From assembly GCA_959022495.1 (NCBI GenBank), contig CAUEYX010000001.1, positions 62,001-126,000 of the forward strand: 64,000 nt of DNA, written 5' to 3'. Shown piece after piece: positions 33,879 through 42,530 of the stretch (positions within the stretch are counted from its first letter, which is position 1; every line of letters begins with the position of its first letter). Origin of the DNA: an uncultured Lachnospiraceae bacterium. GTDB taxonomy: Bacteria > Bacillota > Clostridia > Lachnospirales > Lachnospiraceae. The position numbers and the translations under genes were made by a program. Under the pieces are notes generated by a model, which did not search any database, had not been told where the DNA came from, and was given only the letters and a program-made list of their open reading frames with translations.

Positions 33879-34334
33879 ATGCCAAAGCCTTTGTTTACAA
33901 AGCTGGCTGCCATCTGTGCAGTCGGCTTTCTTTGTGTGATGTTCGGAAGCGTTTACGCCTTTTACCAAAAGGACCGCATCCTTTTGTCTTTAAGTATCCT
34001 GATCGGCCTGTGCAGCGTCATCCGTTTCCTTACCTTCTATCGGCTGGTGCGCACAAAGGCGTATCTGATCTTTGAGGGGATGTGCGTTAAGAGGGAAACC
34101 GCCCTTTTTGCCCGGAACCAGAAATATCTGTTCCAGGACAGCGAAAAAAGGGAGTTTTTCTTTTCTTTGGACAAAAAAGTAAAACTCCTGCAGGGGCATA
34201 CTTACCGGCTGTATTTCCGAAAGCCGCCCCAGAACAGTCTGGGAGATACCAGCGATCCGCACGGGGATTTCATCGGGTTTGAGGAACTCTTTCCAAATAG
34301 CAAAAACCTCCCGGTCTTAGGCGAAACAGAATAA
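33879..34334 (+). CDS. Small membrane protein with two N-terminal helices
   Basis: The protein has 151 residues. Helices LAAICAVGFLCVMFGSVYAF and ILLSLSILIGLCSVIRFLTF are followed by a basic cytosolic domain of about 90 residues. AAAGGAG precedes the ATG. No family is recognised. It is the last gene of this plus-strand group before the metabolic island. Confidence 0.6.
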   Translation: MPKPLFTKLAAICAVGFLCVMFGSVYAFYQKDRILLSLSILIGLCSVIRFLTFYRLVRTKAYLIFEGMCVKRETALFARNQKYLFQDSEKREFFFSLDKKVKLLQGHTYRLYFRKPPQNSLGDTSDPHGDFIGFEELFPNSKNLPVLGETE

Positions 34335-34359
34335 CCGCTTACTGGATGGCAAATTATGA

Positions 34360-34365
34360 TATAAT
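34360..34365 (+). promoter_or_regulatory. -10 box before a small open frame
   Basis: TATAAT is preceded by an AT-rich spacer, with a weak GCTTAC at the -35 position (17 bases away). A strong ribosome-binding site, AGGAGG, and an ATG at 34385 follow directly. Confidence 0.45.
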
Positions 34366-34384
34366 ACGACCAGGAGGTACTCTT

Positions 34385-34465
34385 ATGCCGACATTACAGG
34401 GAGGCATCCGGTACTGTACCTGTCTTTTTTCAGTCAACTACCCATCACCTAAAGGTAATGGGTAG
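34385..34465 (+). CDS. 26-codon open frame ending in a perfect hairpin
   Basis: A short frame (start MPTLQGGIRYC) with promoter-like TATAAT and a strong AGGAGG ends inside the palindrome at 34434-34471. It may be a leader peptide. It may also be the surviving start of a gene cut off by insertion of the island to its right. No function can be given. Confidence 0.4.
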   Translation: MPTLQGGIRYCTCLFSVNYPSPKGNG

Positions 34466-34471
34466 TTGACC
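34434..34471. repeat. 38-base hairpin with 13-base perfect outer arms
   Basis: GTCAACTACCCAT and ATGGGTAGTTGAC are perfect complements. The inner part (CACCT-AA-AGGTA) pairs with one mismatch. No T-run follows on either strand, so it is not a normal terminator. It lies exactly where the plus-strand element genes meet the minus-strand metabolic island. It resembles the subterminal hairpins of IS200/IS605-type elements, but no transposase is nearby. Confidence 0.65.
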
Positions 34472-34501
34472 AAGGGTATCGGCGGATGTATCAAACCTGT
34501 T

Positions 34502-35209
34502 TTATTCTTCCACCCCCATAATCCCCTCAACCGGAACGGAGAGGACGACGCCATGCGCCGGCGTTGCCAGGCCGCAGGTATGGCTGATTTCAACCATAAC
34601 ATCTGTCGTCTTGTCTCTTGGCACAACCATGACGGTAATTTCCTGTTCTTCCTGTATCGTGACACCCAATAACTGCAGGATACTTTTTTCTCCGCGCCTG
34701 CGCCCTTTTATGACCGTTCCGCCTTTGGCTCCGGCTTTACGGGCTGCGTCAATAATTTCATCACTGTAACCATAATTTGCTGCCACAAGTACCATAGAAT
34801 ATTCCGTTTCCTTCTTATCCATATTCACTGCCTCTCTTTTCGCTTCCTTCAAATATTCCTGTCCGTTTCTTTCCGCTAAGATCTTACGGATCACATCCTG
34901 CATCCCCGTAACCGGTATCGTGACCGCGATACCGCCTCCTCTCCGTTCTAACAGAAGATACTCTGATACGGAAGCAAAAAAGTTCTCCGCTAACGGAGCC
35001 GGAAGTATCGAAAGGGTAAGCAGCCGCTTTGTTCCACACAGCCCGCAGATATTTAATATTTCCGAGCTTGCCGTTCCTTCTCCCATACATTGATAATAAA
35101 TAGGGATATGAAGTTCGGCAAAAGCCTTTCCAATTTTCTTTTCATCCTCCATACATGTGATCAAAAGTAAAATTTTATGTCCGATCCGGCTTTCTTTCCT
35201 AACAATCAT
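34502..35209 (-). CDS. PII-like regulatory protein (double domain)
   Basis: The protein has 235 residues. Two tandem PII-like ferredoxin folds are visible: the C-terminal one with VAANYGYSDEIIDAARKAGA followed by GGTVIKGR, and a more diverged N-terminal one. PII proteins sense nucleotides or metabolites and control membrane transporters. It overlaps the DUF1538 gene by four bases, and this pairing of a PII-like protein with DUF1538 membrane proteins is a recurring one. The ligand is unknown. Confidence 0.72.
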   Translation of the reverse strand: MIVRKESRIGHKILLLITCMEDEKKIGKAFAELHIPIYYQCMGEGTASSEILNICGLCGTKRLLTLSILPAPLAENFFASVSEYLLLERRGGGIAVTIPVTGMQDVIRKILAERNGQEYLKEAKREAVNMDKKETEYSMVLVAANYGYSDEIIDAARKAGAKGGTVIKGRRRGEKSILQLLGVTIQEEQEITVMVVPRDKTTDVMVEISHTCGLATPAHGVVLSVPVEGIMGVEE

Positions 35210-36720
35210 GGCACATCCTCCCTATCCTCTATAATAATATCATCCGACAATTCTCCGGGAAGCGCAAGAACTTTTGCTTTCCTGGAATAAATCAAGCCCA
35301 TAATCTGGATTGCGATCAGCGGCGTCAGCGCGACAAGCGCCACGATACCGAACGCATCCGTCACCACATTTCCCCCTGTGGCAAGACAAGCCCCCATTGC
35401 AAACGGCAATAAAAAGGTAGACGTCGTAGGGCCGCTGGCGACGCCGCCGGAGTCATATGCTACCCCTACGAAAACAGGCGGTACAAACCGGCTGAGGCAA
35501 AGAGCCAAAAGATAGCCCGGCACGATAATCCAGTAAATGCTTATGCCGGTAAGCACTCTTACCATCGAAAGGCCGACCGCACAGGCAACCCCAATAGAAA
35601 GGCTACGATTCATCATTTCATGGGAGATTGTCCCACCTGTGATTTCCTCCACCTGATCGTTCAAAACCTGTACTGCCGGTTCCGCTTTCACGATATAATA
35701 ACCAATGATACTGCCGATGGGAATTAAAAGCCATTTAAAAGCACTGTCCGCCAGGCTGTTTCCCAGGAGATTGCCGACCGGTGCAAATCCTGTATTTACC
35801 CCTGTCAAAAAGAGAATCAGTCCGATGATCGTGTATAAAAAGCCAATCAGTACCCGCACGATCTGTCTCCCATGATATCTGTGCGAAAGAAGCTGAAAGA
35901 CCGCAAACGCTGCCAGCAGCGGTAATATGCTGGAAAGGACTTCTTTTGCATATTGCGGGAGCGACCGCATAAACAAGAGCGCAACGTCTTTGGTCGTCAC
36001 CACGGATTCAATCTCCACAGCCTGATACATTGCCTCCGACGGATGATAAAATATGCCTAAAAGCAGTACCATTAAAATCGGTCCGATACTGCATAATGCG
36101 ATCAGACCAAAGCTGTCGCTTGTTCCGTCTTTATCGCTCCTTGTCGCTGACAGTCCGATCCCGATCGCCATAATAAACGGTACGGTCATGGGACCTGTCG
36201 TTACGCCTCCGGCATCGAACGCCACTGCGATAAAATCGGACGGCGCAAAGATAGTCATAACGAACAGGAAAAGATATAAGCCAACCAACAGCCTGGGAAG
36301 GCTGATCTTATATATAATCCTTAAGACAGCCACTACCATGAACACACCGACGCCCAGCGCAACCGTCCATACCAGAACATTATTTGGAACAGACGCCACC
36401 TGCTCCGCTAAGACCTGAAGATCCGGTTCTGAAATAGTAATAATCGCGCCCACTGCGAAGCAGACGACAATGGTGACAGCCAGGCTTCCCTTTTTCACAA
36501 GCTGTCCGCCAATCCCCTGTCCGAGCGGAATCATAGACATTTCTGCACCCAGTTGAAAAAATCCCATCCCCAGGATCAGAAATACCGCTCCGACGAGGAA
36601 AAGTGAAATCGTCCCAATTTCCATCGGTACAAACGTAATGCTGAGAAGAAGCACGATTCCAGTAACAGGAAGGACGCTTGTTAAAGATTCCCGTATTTTT
36701 TCTTTTAATTTTTCATTCAT
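35206..36720 (-). CDS. DUF1538 membrane transporter-like protein
   Basis: The protein has 504 residues and about twelve hydrophobic helices. Two repeats share the motif FDAGGVTTGPMTVPF (first half) and YDSGGVASGPTTSTF (second half), a hallmark of DUF1538. It is probably a transporter whose activity is set by the PII-like partner. It lies downstream of citrate synthase in the same direction with a 66-base gap, so citrate or another carboxylate is a possible substrate. That is a guess from context. The ribosome-binding site GGGAGG supports the start. Confidence 0.8.
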   Translation of the reverse strand: MNEKLKEKIRESLTSVLPVTGIVLLLSITFVPMEIGTISLFLVGAVFLILGMGFFQLGAEMSMIPLGQGIGGQLVKKGSLAVTIVVCFAVGAIITISEPDLQVLAEQVASVPNNVLVWTVALGVGVFMVVAVLRIIYKISLPRLLVGLYLFLFVMTIFAPSDFIAVAFDAGGVTTGPMTVPFIMAIGIGLSATRSDKDGTSDSFGLIALCSIGPILMVLLLGIFYHPSEAMYQAVEIESVVTTKDVALLFMRSLPQYAKEVLSSILPLLAAFAVFQLLSHRYHGRQIVRVLIGFLYTIIGLILFLTGVNTGFAPVGNLLGNSLADSAFKWLLIPIGSIIGYYIVKAEPAVQVLNDQVEEITGGTISHEMMNRSLSIGVACAVGLSMVRVLTGISIYWIIVPGYLLALCLSRFVPPVFVGVAYDSGGVASGPTTSTFLLPFAMGACLATGGNVVTDAFGIVALVALTPLIAIQIMGLIYSRKAKVLALPGELSDDIIIEDREDVP

Positions 36721-36786
36721 TAACAGACACCTCCCTCATTTCCGTATCGTTCTTCTATCCTTGTTCCCGCATACCGCCCTCAGCCC

Positions 36787-38142
36787 TTATTCCCTCATGG
36801 ACCGCGCGGTATATTTCTTATTTTGTGTCAGGCTCTGATATGCCGGACGGATAATTTTATTGGCTGATATCAGTTCTTCAATCCTGTGAGCGCTCCATCC
36901 GGCAATCCGGGCAACAGCAAATAGCGGCGTGTATAATTCTACCGGGATTCCCAACATGTTATACACAAATCCACTGTAAAAATCTACGTTCGGGCTAACC
37001 CCTTTATATATTTTCCTTTCCTGTGCGATCAGGCGGGGAGCTATTTTCTCAATATTATTATAGAGGGCCAGGTCACGTTCCCTTCCTTTTTCCAACGCCA
37101 GTTTCCCCACAAACCCTTTAAAGACCACTTCCCTTGGATCCGATAAAGAATACACCGCATGTCCCATTCCGTAAATCAAGCCTCTTTTATCAAAGGCTTC
37201 TTTATGGAGGATTTTTTTCAGATAGGCTTCTATCTCCTCTTCATCCTCATAATCTTTGATATGCCCTTTAATGTCTTCCATCATCTGCATGACCATAATA
37301 TTTGCCCCGCCATGCCTTTTCCCTTTCAAAGAGCAAAGGGAAGCGGCAATGGCTGAATAGGTATCCGATCCGGAAGAGGTTACTACCCTTGTTGTAAATG
37401 TGGAATTATTTCCTCCGCCGTGTTCTGCATGGAGGAGCAGCGCTACATCCAGCACTCTTGCTTCTAATTCCGTATATTTCATATCAGGCCGGAGCATCCG
37501 CAAAAAGTTTTCCGCGATAGAAAGCTGTGTGTCCGGACGATGGATATACATGCTGCCATTCTTTTCATAATGATTGTAGGCGTGGTAGCCATATACTGCC
37601 AGCATGGGGAAAATGCTGATCAGCTGCATACACTGCCTGATTACATTATTGATACTCAGATCAGAAGCGTTTCTGTCGTAGGAAGCCAGCGTTAATACGC
37701 TTCTCGTCATGGAGTTCATCAGATCTTCACTGGGGGCTTTCATAATGACGTCTCTTGTAAAACTTGCCGGCACGGATCTGCTCTTTGAGAGCATCTGGCA
37801 GAACTCCTGCAGTTCCCTATTCGTAGGCAGCTTTCCAAACAGGAGCAGAAATGCCGTTTCCTCAAAAGCAAATCTTTGATTGTCGCTCCCCCGTATCAGA
37901 TCATTTACATCATATCCCCTGTAAAAAAGTTTCCCGTCACAAGGGACCTTGACACCATCCACATCATCAAACGCTTTTACTTCCGATATATTTGTCAGTC
38001 CGGCAAGAACCCCTTTCCCATTTTCGTCGCGGAGTCCTGCTTTCACACACAGTTCTTGATATAAGGCCGGGCTGATCGTATCATTTTTTCTGCAGAAACC
38101 TTCTGTTTCCAATGCGTATTTCTCAATGTCTTTCGTTTCCAT
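36787..38142 (-). CDS. gltA: Citrate synthase
   Basis: This 451-residue enzyme condenses oxaloacetate and acetyl-CoA. The catalytic histidines are in LLHAEHGGGNNSTF and GMGHAVYSLSDPR, and the aspartate is in SPNVDFYSGFVY. The length is typical of the long type found in anaerobic Firmicutes. ATG 38142 follows AGGAGGAGG. It is the first gene of a probable operon with the DUF1538 transporter and PII-like protein, and a MarR-type operator lies upstream at 38239-38257. A complete metabolic enzyme is unusual cargo for a conjugative element. Confidence 0.93.
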   Translation of the reverse strand: METKDIEKYALETEGFCRKNDTISPALYQELCVKAGLRDENGKGVLAGLTNISEVKAFDDVDGVKVPCDGKLFYRGYDVNDLIRGSDNQRFAFEETAFLLLFGKLPTNRELQEFCQMLSKSRSVPASFTRDVIMKAPSEDLMNSMTRSVLTLASYDRNASDLSINNVIRQCMQLISIFPMLAVYGYHAYNHYEKNGSMYIHRPDTQLSIAENFLRMLRPDMKYTELEARVLDVALLLHAEHGGGNNSTFTTRVVTSSGSDTYSAIAASLCSLKGKRHGGANIMVMQMMEDIKGHIKDYEDEEEIEAYLKKILHKEAFDKRGLIYGMGHAVYSLSDPREVVFKGFVGKLALEKGRERDLALYNNIEKIAPRLIAQERKIYKGVSPNVDFYSGFVYNMLGIPVELYTPLFAVARIAGWSAHRIEELISANKIIRPAYQSLTQNKKYTARSMRE

Positions 38143-38238
38143 CTTTAACCTCCTCCTAATCTGTTTCCCTAAAAAGTTTTCCCCCCGCTCTCTTTTTGTT
38201 TCGATCCCGCGCACTGTGCCTTGCCTGATCCCATTCAC

Positions 38239-38257
38239 TTGCTAACATTGTTAGTAA
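38239..38257. promoter_or_regulatory. Putative MarR operator upstream of citrate synthase
   Basis: TTGCTAAC and GTTAGTAA form an inverted repeat (seven of eight pairs) around ATT, about 100 bases before the citrate synthase start. It is very like the palindrome before the MarR gene (38740-38754): both follow CTAAY-NNN-RTTAG. Confidence 0.6.
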
Positions 38258-38301
38258 TTGTGGTAAAAAAATTTTAGTCCTTCAAACTTCCTCTTTCCGT
38301 T

Positions 38302-38715
38302 TTATCCCATTGTTGCAATTCGCCGCATGATCCGAAGGAACTCCGCAGCATCCTTTGGCCCAAGATTTTCTAAGATATGAGTCATGGCTTCCACTGCCCC
38401 CTTTCGCCTCTGCTCAACGATCCGGCGCCCTTCTTCTGTAAGTGTGACCAGAATCTGCCGGTTGTCCTCCGGATCCGGGGTTCTGGTGATCCACTTCTTA
38501 CTTTCCATTTGATTTAAAATAACAGCAATCCGGGCCGTACTTACTACCATTTTCTCACCTAATTCTTTCGGGTGTACAGAATGATTGCGTTTTGCCAGGT
38601 AATCCAATGCAAGCAATTCTCCTTTTATCAGCTTTGACATCTGTTGAAATGCCTGCGTTTTGAGTTGATCAGCGCGAATTGCCATAATTTCTTCCGCCAT
38701 TTCCCAATAATCCAC
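38302..38715 (-). CDS. MarR-family transcriptional regulator
   Basis: The protein has 137 residues with the typical wHTH: MVVSTARIAVILNQMESKKW, then the wing PDPEDNRQILVTLTEEGRR. It probably represses itself and the citrate synthase operon through the two similar palindromes. The start is a GTG at 38715 after GGGAG; an ATG at 38700 is also possible. The ligand is unknown. Confidence 0.85.
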   Translation of the reverse strand: MDYWEMAEEIMAIRADQLKTQAFQQMSKLIKGELLALDYLAKRNHSVHPKELGEKMVVSTARIAVILNQMESKKWITRTPDPEDNRQILVTLTEEGRRIVEQRRKGAVEAMTHILENLGPKDAAEFLRIMRRIATMG

Positions 38716-38739
38716 AAATTTTCTCTCCCTTCCCGAATA

Positions 38740-38754
38740 ACTAATACTATTAGT
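38740..38754. promoter_or_regulatory. Putative MarR operator upstream of its own gene
   Basis: ACTAAT and ATTAGT form a perfect six-base inverted repeat around ACT, 25 bases before the MarR start codon. The match with 38239-38257 supports autoregulation together with control of citrate synthase. Confidence 0.65.
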
Positions 38755-38811
38755 AATCTAACATATTCTTCTTTTCTTGTCAAGTATGGCATAATTTGTG
38801 TTTCTTTCCAT

Positions 38812-38843
38812 TTGACACCCACTATATCTTGTGCTACTATAAT
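38812..38843 (+). promoter_or_regulatory. Strong promoter of the ssb operon
   Basis: A consensus TTGACA at 38812-38817 is followed after 17 bases by TACTAT (38835-38840). An overlapping TATAAT begins three bases later. A long leader of about 170 bases follows before ssb. Confidence 0.75.
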
Positions 38844-38867
38844 CTTGTATTTGAGTTTTTGTGTCAT

Positions 38868-38974
38868 CCCGAAACGGGAGTCTGGGCCATTCACCCAGGA
38901 CACATGCTGTTTAAGTTGGAAAATCGTGTCATTATAATGCCGTTTTTTTGCGGCACTGTAATGGCACTTTTTTT
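38868..38974 (+). ncRNA. Structured leader RNA with terminator before ssb
   Basis: Downstream of the promoter the leader holds three hairpins: CCCG-AAA-CGGG (38868-38878), CTGGG-CCCAG (38882-38898), and a large terminator in which GTGTCATTA (38926-38934) pairs with TAATGGCAC (38959-38967) around an inner TGCCG/CGGCA stem. Seven T residues follow. Transcripts should stop here unless the last hairpin is prevented. No known riboswitch consensus was recognised. Confidence 0.6.
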
Positions 38975-39022
38975 ATTTTCACTATTTATTTTTACGCCCA
39001 AGAGGCAGAAAGGAGAAACACT

Positions 39023-39778
39023 ATGTCAGCAATCATTATTCTTCCAGGAAGGCCTACCACAGATCCGCAGATTATGCAGGCCAAGAACTCCAACACGACC
39101 TATGCGACCTTGGATGTCGCCTGCACACAGAGAGGACCAGACGGAAAGAATGAAACCGTCTTCTACTCCTGCTATTTCAACGCATTTCTGGCAGACCGCC
39201 TGATGAAAGCGGGTGTCAAGAAAGGAACGGGCTTGATTATTTACGGTGACCTGGAACTGCGTCCCTACGTTCATACAAAGGGGCAGAATCAGGGCAAGGC
39301 GAACGCTGGTCCGAATGTTACGGTGAAAGACTGGCAGTTTGCGCCGTCCACCCGTACCGATGACAATGGCGTCAATTCCAATCCGGCAGGCGGCGGTCCT
39401 CAGAATGGCTATGGACAGGCCGGCGCTCCCCAGAACGCTTACGGTCAGGGAGGCGGCACTCCGGCATCCATGGCGCAGAACAATTACGGACAGCCTGCCG
39501 GTATGACCGGCGGCAGTTATCCTGCAGCCGGAGGAACGCCACAGACTGGCTATCCTCAGACGCCGCAGAACGGCTACACCCAGCAGGGCACCATACCGCA
39601 GAACGGGTATGGACAGCCAAACGGCAATATGCCTAACCCGCCCCAGAACGGTCCGGGACAGCAGGCAGGCGGTTATATGCCTCCAAACGGAGCCGGCGCT
39701 GCGCAGGGCGGTTATCCCAATGACGGCTTTACCCAGGTGCCGGAACAGCAGGCAGGGAAACTTCCCTTTGCCGCATAG
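39023..39778 (+). CDS. ssb: Single-stranded DNA-binding protein with long Gly/Gln/Pro tail
   Basis: The protein has 251 residues. The first 110 residues are an OB-fold SSB (IIILPGRPTTDPQ, then YSCYFNAFLADRLMKAGVKK and KGTGLIIYGDLELRPY). A low-complexity tail with repeated QNGYGQ-type units follows. The tail ends in KLPFAA, so the acidic DDDLPF tip of housekeeping SSB is altered. It probably protects transferred single-stranded DNA. The start follows AAAGGAG. It is the first gene of the long operon running to 49.9 kb. Confidence 0.85.
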   Translation: MSAIIILPGRPTTDPQIMQAKNSNTTYATLDVACTQRGPDGKNETVFYSCYFNAFLADRLMKAGVKKGTGLIIYGDLELRPYVHTKGQNQGKANAGPNVTVKDWQFAPSTRTDDNGVNSNPAGGGPQNGYGQAGAPQNAYGQGGGTPASMAQNNYGQPAGMTGGSYPAAGGTPQTGYPQTPQNGYTQQGTIPQNGYGQPNGNMPNPPQNGPGQQAGGYMPPNGAGAAQGGYPNDGFTQVPEQQAGKLPFAA

Positions 39779-39802
39779 AAAAAAACAGAATCACCCAAAG
39801 TA

Positions 39803-39845
39803 AAAGAATTGCAGACGAAGCCAGCTCCGGTTTTGCAATTCTTTT
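39803..39845 (+). terminator. Terminator behind ssb
   Basis: AAGAATTGCA and TGCAATTCTT are perfect ten-base arms and are followed by a run of T. This should separate ssb from the following genes, at least partly. Confidence 0.85.
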
Positions 39846-39849
39846 TTTC

Positions 39850-39896
39850 TGTCCGAACTTGCGAAAGGCGAACCCCGTGTTTTGCGGGTTCGGACA
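39850..39896 (+). repeat. Second hairpin after the ssb terminator
   Basis: TGTCCGAAC and GTTCGGACA arms (nine pairs) enclose an inner CCCCG/CGGG hairpin. There is no T-run, so this is likely an RNA structure or a protein site in the leader of the next gene rather than a terminator. Confidence 0.55.
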
Positions 39897-39926
39897 TCCA
39901 TTGTATCAGAAGAAAGGAAAAACAAA

Positions 39927-40688
39927 ATGAAAACAACAAAGAAGTTAAAAAAGATCCTGCAGATTACCGCGCTGCTGCTATTCGCCGCAGCGTTTCTCAT
40001 TCCGAAAGACAGCCGCTCCTATCTGATGACGGGGATTGCCGCCGCAGGGTTTATCGCTGCGCTGGCAATGCTTCTTTCCCCACTCCTTGCGTCCGTTATC
40101 CGGAAATTTCCGGTGCCGGACAGGACACGGAAATCAGCGGATGGAAACCCGGATATGGAAACACTCCTCCTCCGGCAGATCAGCTACCAGATCACAGACT
40201 ATCTGCAAGCCGCTTATCCGGAAGCTACATGGGAATTTGAGGAGCCCGTCTGCCTTGCCCGTTTTTTAAAGGGACAGCCTGTCCGCCTGTCTACCCGGAA
40301 CACGGGAGACTATAATTTCGCGGAAGTCTCTATGAACCAGTACGGCAGCCTGCATCTTCAGATGCTGACAGTTGCTGCTTTGAAGCATCGGGGCGGAAAA
40401 TCAGCTTCCCCGGATACGCAAAAAATTGATCCCGCTTCCTGGTATTCCCTGATTGGCCAGCCATTCCTGCTGGAAATGATCGGAAACCTTCAGGCAAAAG
40501 GGCACCAGAAGCTGTTCATCAGTGAACAGGGGGATGTCTACATCCTCAACGGGGCAGAACCGGAAGTAAAGGGAAAGCTGGAGAATTTTCCGCCGAAAGC
40601 CTACTGGCCAGCACTCTTTGAGGTGTTTGCCGATGATGAGCTGGATGCGGAAGAAAAAGAAAATGCAGTAGAGATTACCTGGGCATAA
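39927..40688 (+). CDS. Hypothetical protein with two N-terminal membrane helices
   Basis: The protein has 253 residues. Hydrophobic segments (ILQITALLLFAAAFLIP and YLMTGIAAAGFIAALAMLLS) are followed by a soluble alpha/beta domain of about 190 residues. AAAGGAA precedes the ATG. No family is recognised. It is followed by the AAA+ gene after 16 bases, so it may belong to that module. Confidence 0.6.
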   Translation: MKTTKKLKKILQITALLLFAAAFLIPKDSRSYLMTGIAAAGFIAALAMLLSPLLASVIRKFPVPDRTRKSADGNPDMETLLLRQISYQITDYLQAAYPEATWEFEEPVCLARFLKGQPVRLSTRNTGDYNFAEVSMNQYGSLHLQMLTVAALKHRGGKSASPDTQKIDPASWYSLIGQPFLLEMIGNLQAKGHQKLFISEQGDVYILNGAEPEVKGKLENFPPKAYWPALFEVFADDELDAEEKENAVEITWA

Positions 40689-40704
40689 GGAGGGGATACC
40701 AAAC

Positions 40705-42513
40705 ATGGCAAATGCAAGATTAGTCGATAACTGGACTTTCCGGCGCACGCTGCCGGATCCCTTTAAGGAGTACAGCGAAAAAGCAGTGTTTAAGAATATT
40801 GCCTCACGCTATTGCAGCCAGCCCCAGAAAAAAAGCACGCTTCATGCGGCGACACTTCAGGCCATCCTGACCTACATGGAACTGGAAAAGCCTCTGGGCG
40901 GGAAACCAAGAGAAGAAATAGGTGCCATAGGATGCCAGAAAAACACGTATATCATTGCCGAATATCCCAGCCGGACCGGGGAACTGCACGTTGTCATCTA
41001 CAACCGGCTGGATGGGAAATTTGTTGCGGGACGCTATACCGCTCCCCTTGATCCCGAACAGGAACCGGGGAAATATGTCTTTCAGGAGTCCGGCAATACA
41101 GGTGCTGCACTGTTTTTTGCACTGATGCCGGTTCTGCTCTCGGACGATGAGTTCAATTCCTATTACCAGGAGTTAAAGGAAGACCGGGACAAAGGATATC
41201 CAGATCTGGATACCTCCGCCAAAACAGCCGCCGTTTTGTGTGACAATGCCTACCGGCGGATTCGCTACAACGATACACTCGCCTCTGGCGGCATCCGCAC
41301 AAACCTGGCTACAACCGGGCAGGTATCTCTATTGAAACCACAAACCGTCAAGAATGACCTCTATGCGCCAACCGAAATCCTTCATGGTGTTTTCCGTATT
41401 CTGAAGGCAAAACAGCCCTCCAAAACTGCGGAAGTCATCGCAAAAGCAGATTTCATCGGCAAATATATCCTGTCACCTTCCCGTAAGCTGACGGCGGAAG
41501 AAGAATTAACCGTGCCAAATCTTCCGGACTGGTACGTCATCCCCAAAGAAATCCAACGGATCTGCGAACACGCAAAGCTGACCACAGACACGGTACAGCC
41601 GATGCGCAATTTCCTCTTACGGGGACCTGCCGGCACGGGAAAAACGGAAGGGGCCAAAGCCATCGCTTCCGGCCTCCATCTTCCCTACCGGTGCCTGACC
41701 TGCTCTGCGAATACGGAAATCCTTGACCTTTTAGGCCAGATTCTCCCGGATGTAGACGGGAAACGCACCACTTTGGAACGGCAGTATCCCTCGTTTCAGG
41801 ACATCCAGCTAGATCCCGCCAGTGCCTATGAAAAACTCACTGGTACTTATGATGAGACTCTTTCAGCGGATGAAGTGTATCAGACACTCATTGACACTAT
41901 TTTTGAAGAAATGCATGGCTACTATGCTTCCCAAAGCGGACAGCAGAATTTTCACTACGTGGACACGCCCCTGGTCGAAGCAATCCGCAACGGATATGTT
42001 TTAGAACTGCAGGAGCCTACCGTCATTGCAAATCCGGGCGTTCTGGTGGGGTTAAATTCCCTGCTGGATCGGTGCAACAGTGTATTTCTCCCCAACGGAG
42101 AGATCGTACAGCGCCATCCGGATACGGTAATCGTGGTGACCACCAACAATGATTATGCCGGCTGCAAGCCTTTAAACCAGTCCGTCATCTCCCGGATGAG
42201 CCTCGTGATCGACCTGGAAGAACCGGATGAGACTACCCTGGTGGAACGGGTACTTGGTATCACGGGCTGCAAGGAGGAAAAACTGGTAAGAAATATGGCG
42301 AAAGCCGTCCGCTCCATCACCGACTACTGCCGTGCCAACCTGATTTTGGATGGCTGCTGCGGTGTCCGGGAGCTGATTGCCTGGGTACAGTCCTATATGG
42401 TCTGCAAAGATGTGCTGGAAGCGGCGGACTACACCATCCTGTCTTCTGTCACGGCAGATGCCGACAGCCGGATGGAGGTGGAGTCAAGCTGCTTACATTC
42501 CTTTTTTGCCTAA
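40705..42513 (+). CDS. CobS/MoxR-like AAA+ ATPase
   Basis: The protein has 602 residues. The AAA+ core starts near residue 300, with Walker A at 307-314 (GPAGTGKT), a CSANTEILDLLGQ segment, and a sensor-like TVIVVTTNNDYAGCKPL. The N-terminal 290 residues are an extra domain without recognised motifs. MoxR/CobS ATPases remodel a VWA-domain partner, and such a protein is encoded two genes downstream (42790). The start follows AAGGAGG. The target of the pair is unknown. Confidence 0.8.
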   Translation: MANARLVDNWTFRRTLPDPFKEYSEKAVFKNIASRYCSQPQKKSTLHAATLQAILTYMELEKPLGGKPREEIGAIGCQKNTYIIAEYPSRTGELHVVIYNRLDGKFVAGRYTAPLDPEQEPGKYVFQESGNTGAALFFALMPVLLSDDEFNSYYQELKEDRDKGYPDLDTSAKTAAVLCDNAYRRIRYNDTLASGGIRTNLATTGQVSLLKPQTVKNDLYAPTEILHGVFRILKAKQPSKTAEVIAKADFIGKYILSPSRKLTAEEELTVPNLPDWYVIPKEIQRICEHAKLTTDTVQPMRNFLLRGPAGTGKTEGAKAIASGLHLPYRCLTCSANTEILDLLGQILPDVDGKRTTLERQYPSFQDIQLDPASAYEKLTGTYDETLSADEVYQTLIDTIFEEMHGYYASQSGQQNFHYVDTPLVEAIRNGYVLELQEPTVIANPGVLVGLNSLLDRCNSVFLPNGEIVQRHPDTVIVVTTNNDYAGCKPLNQSVISRMSLVIDLEEPDETTLVERVLGITGCKEEKLVRNMAKAVRSITDYCRANLILDGCCGVRELIAWVQSYMVCKDVLEAADYTILSSVTADADSRMEVESSCLHSFFA

Positions 42514-42530
42514 CAAAAAGGGGGCTTTGT

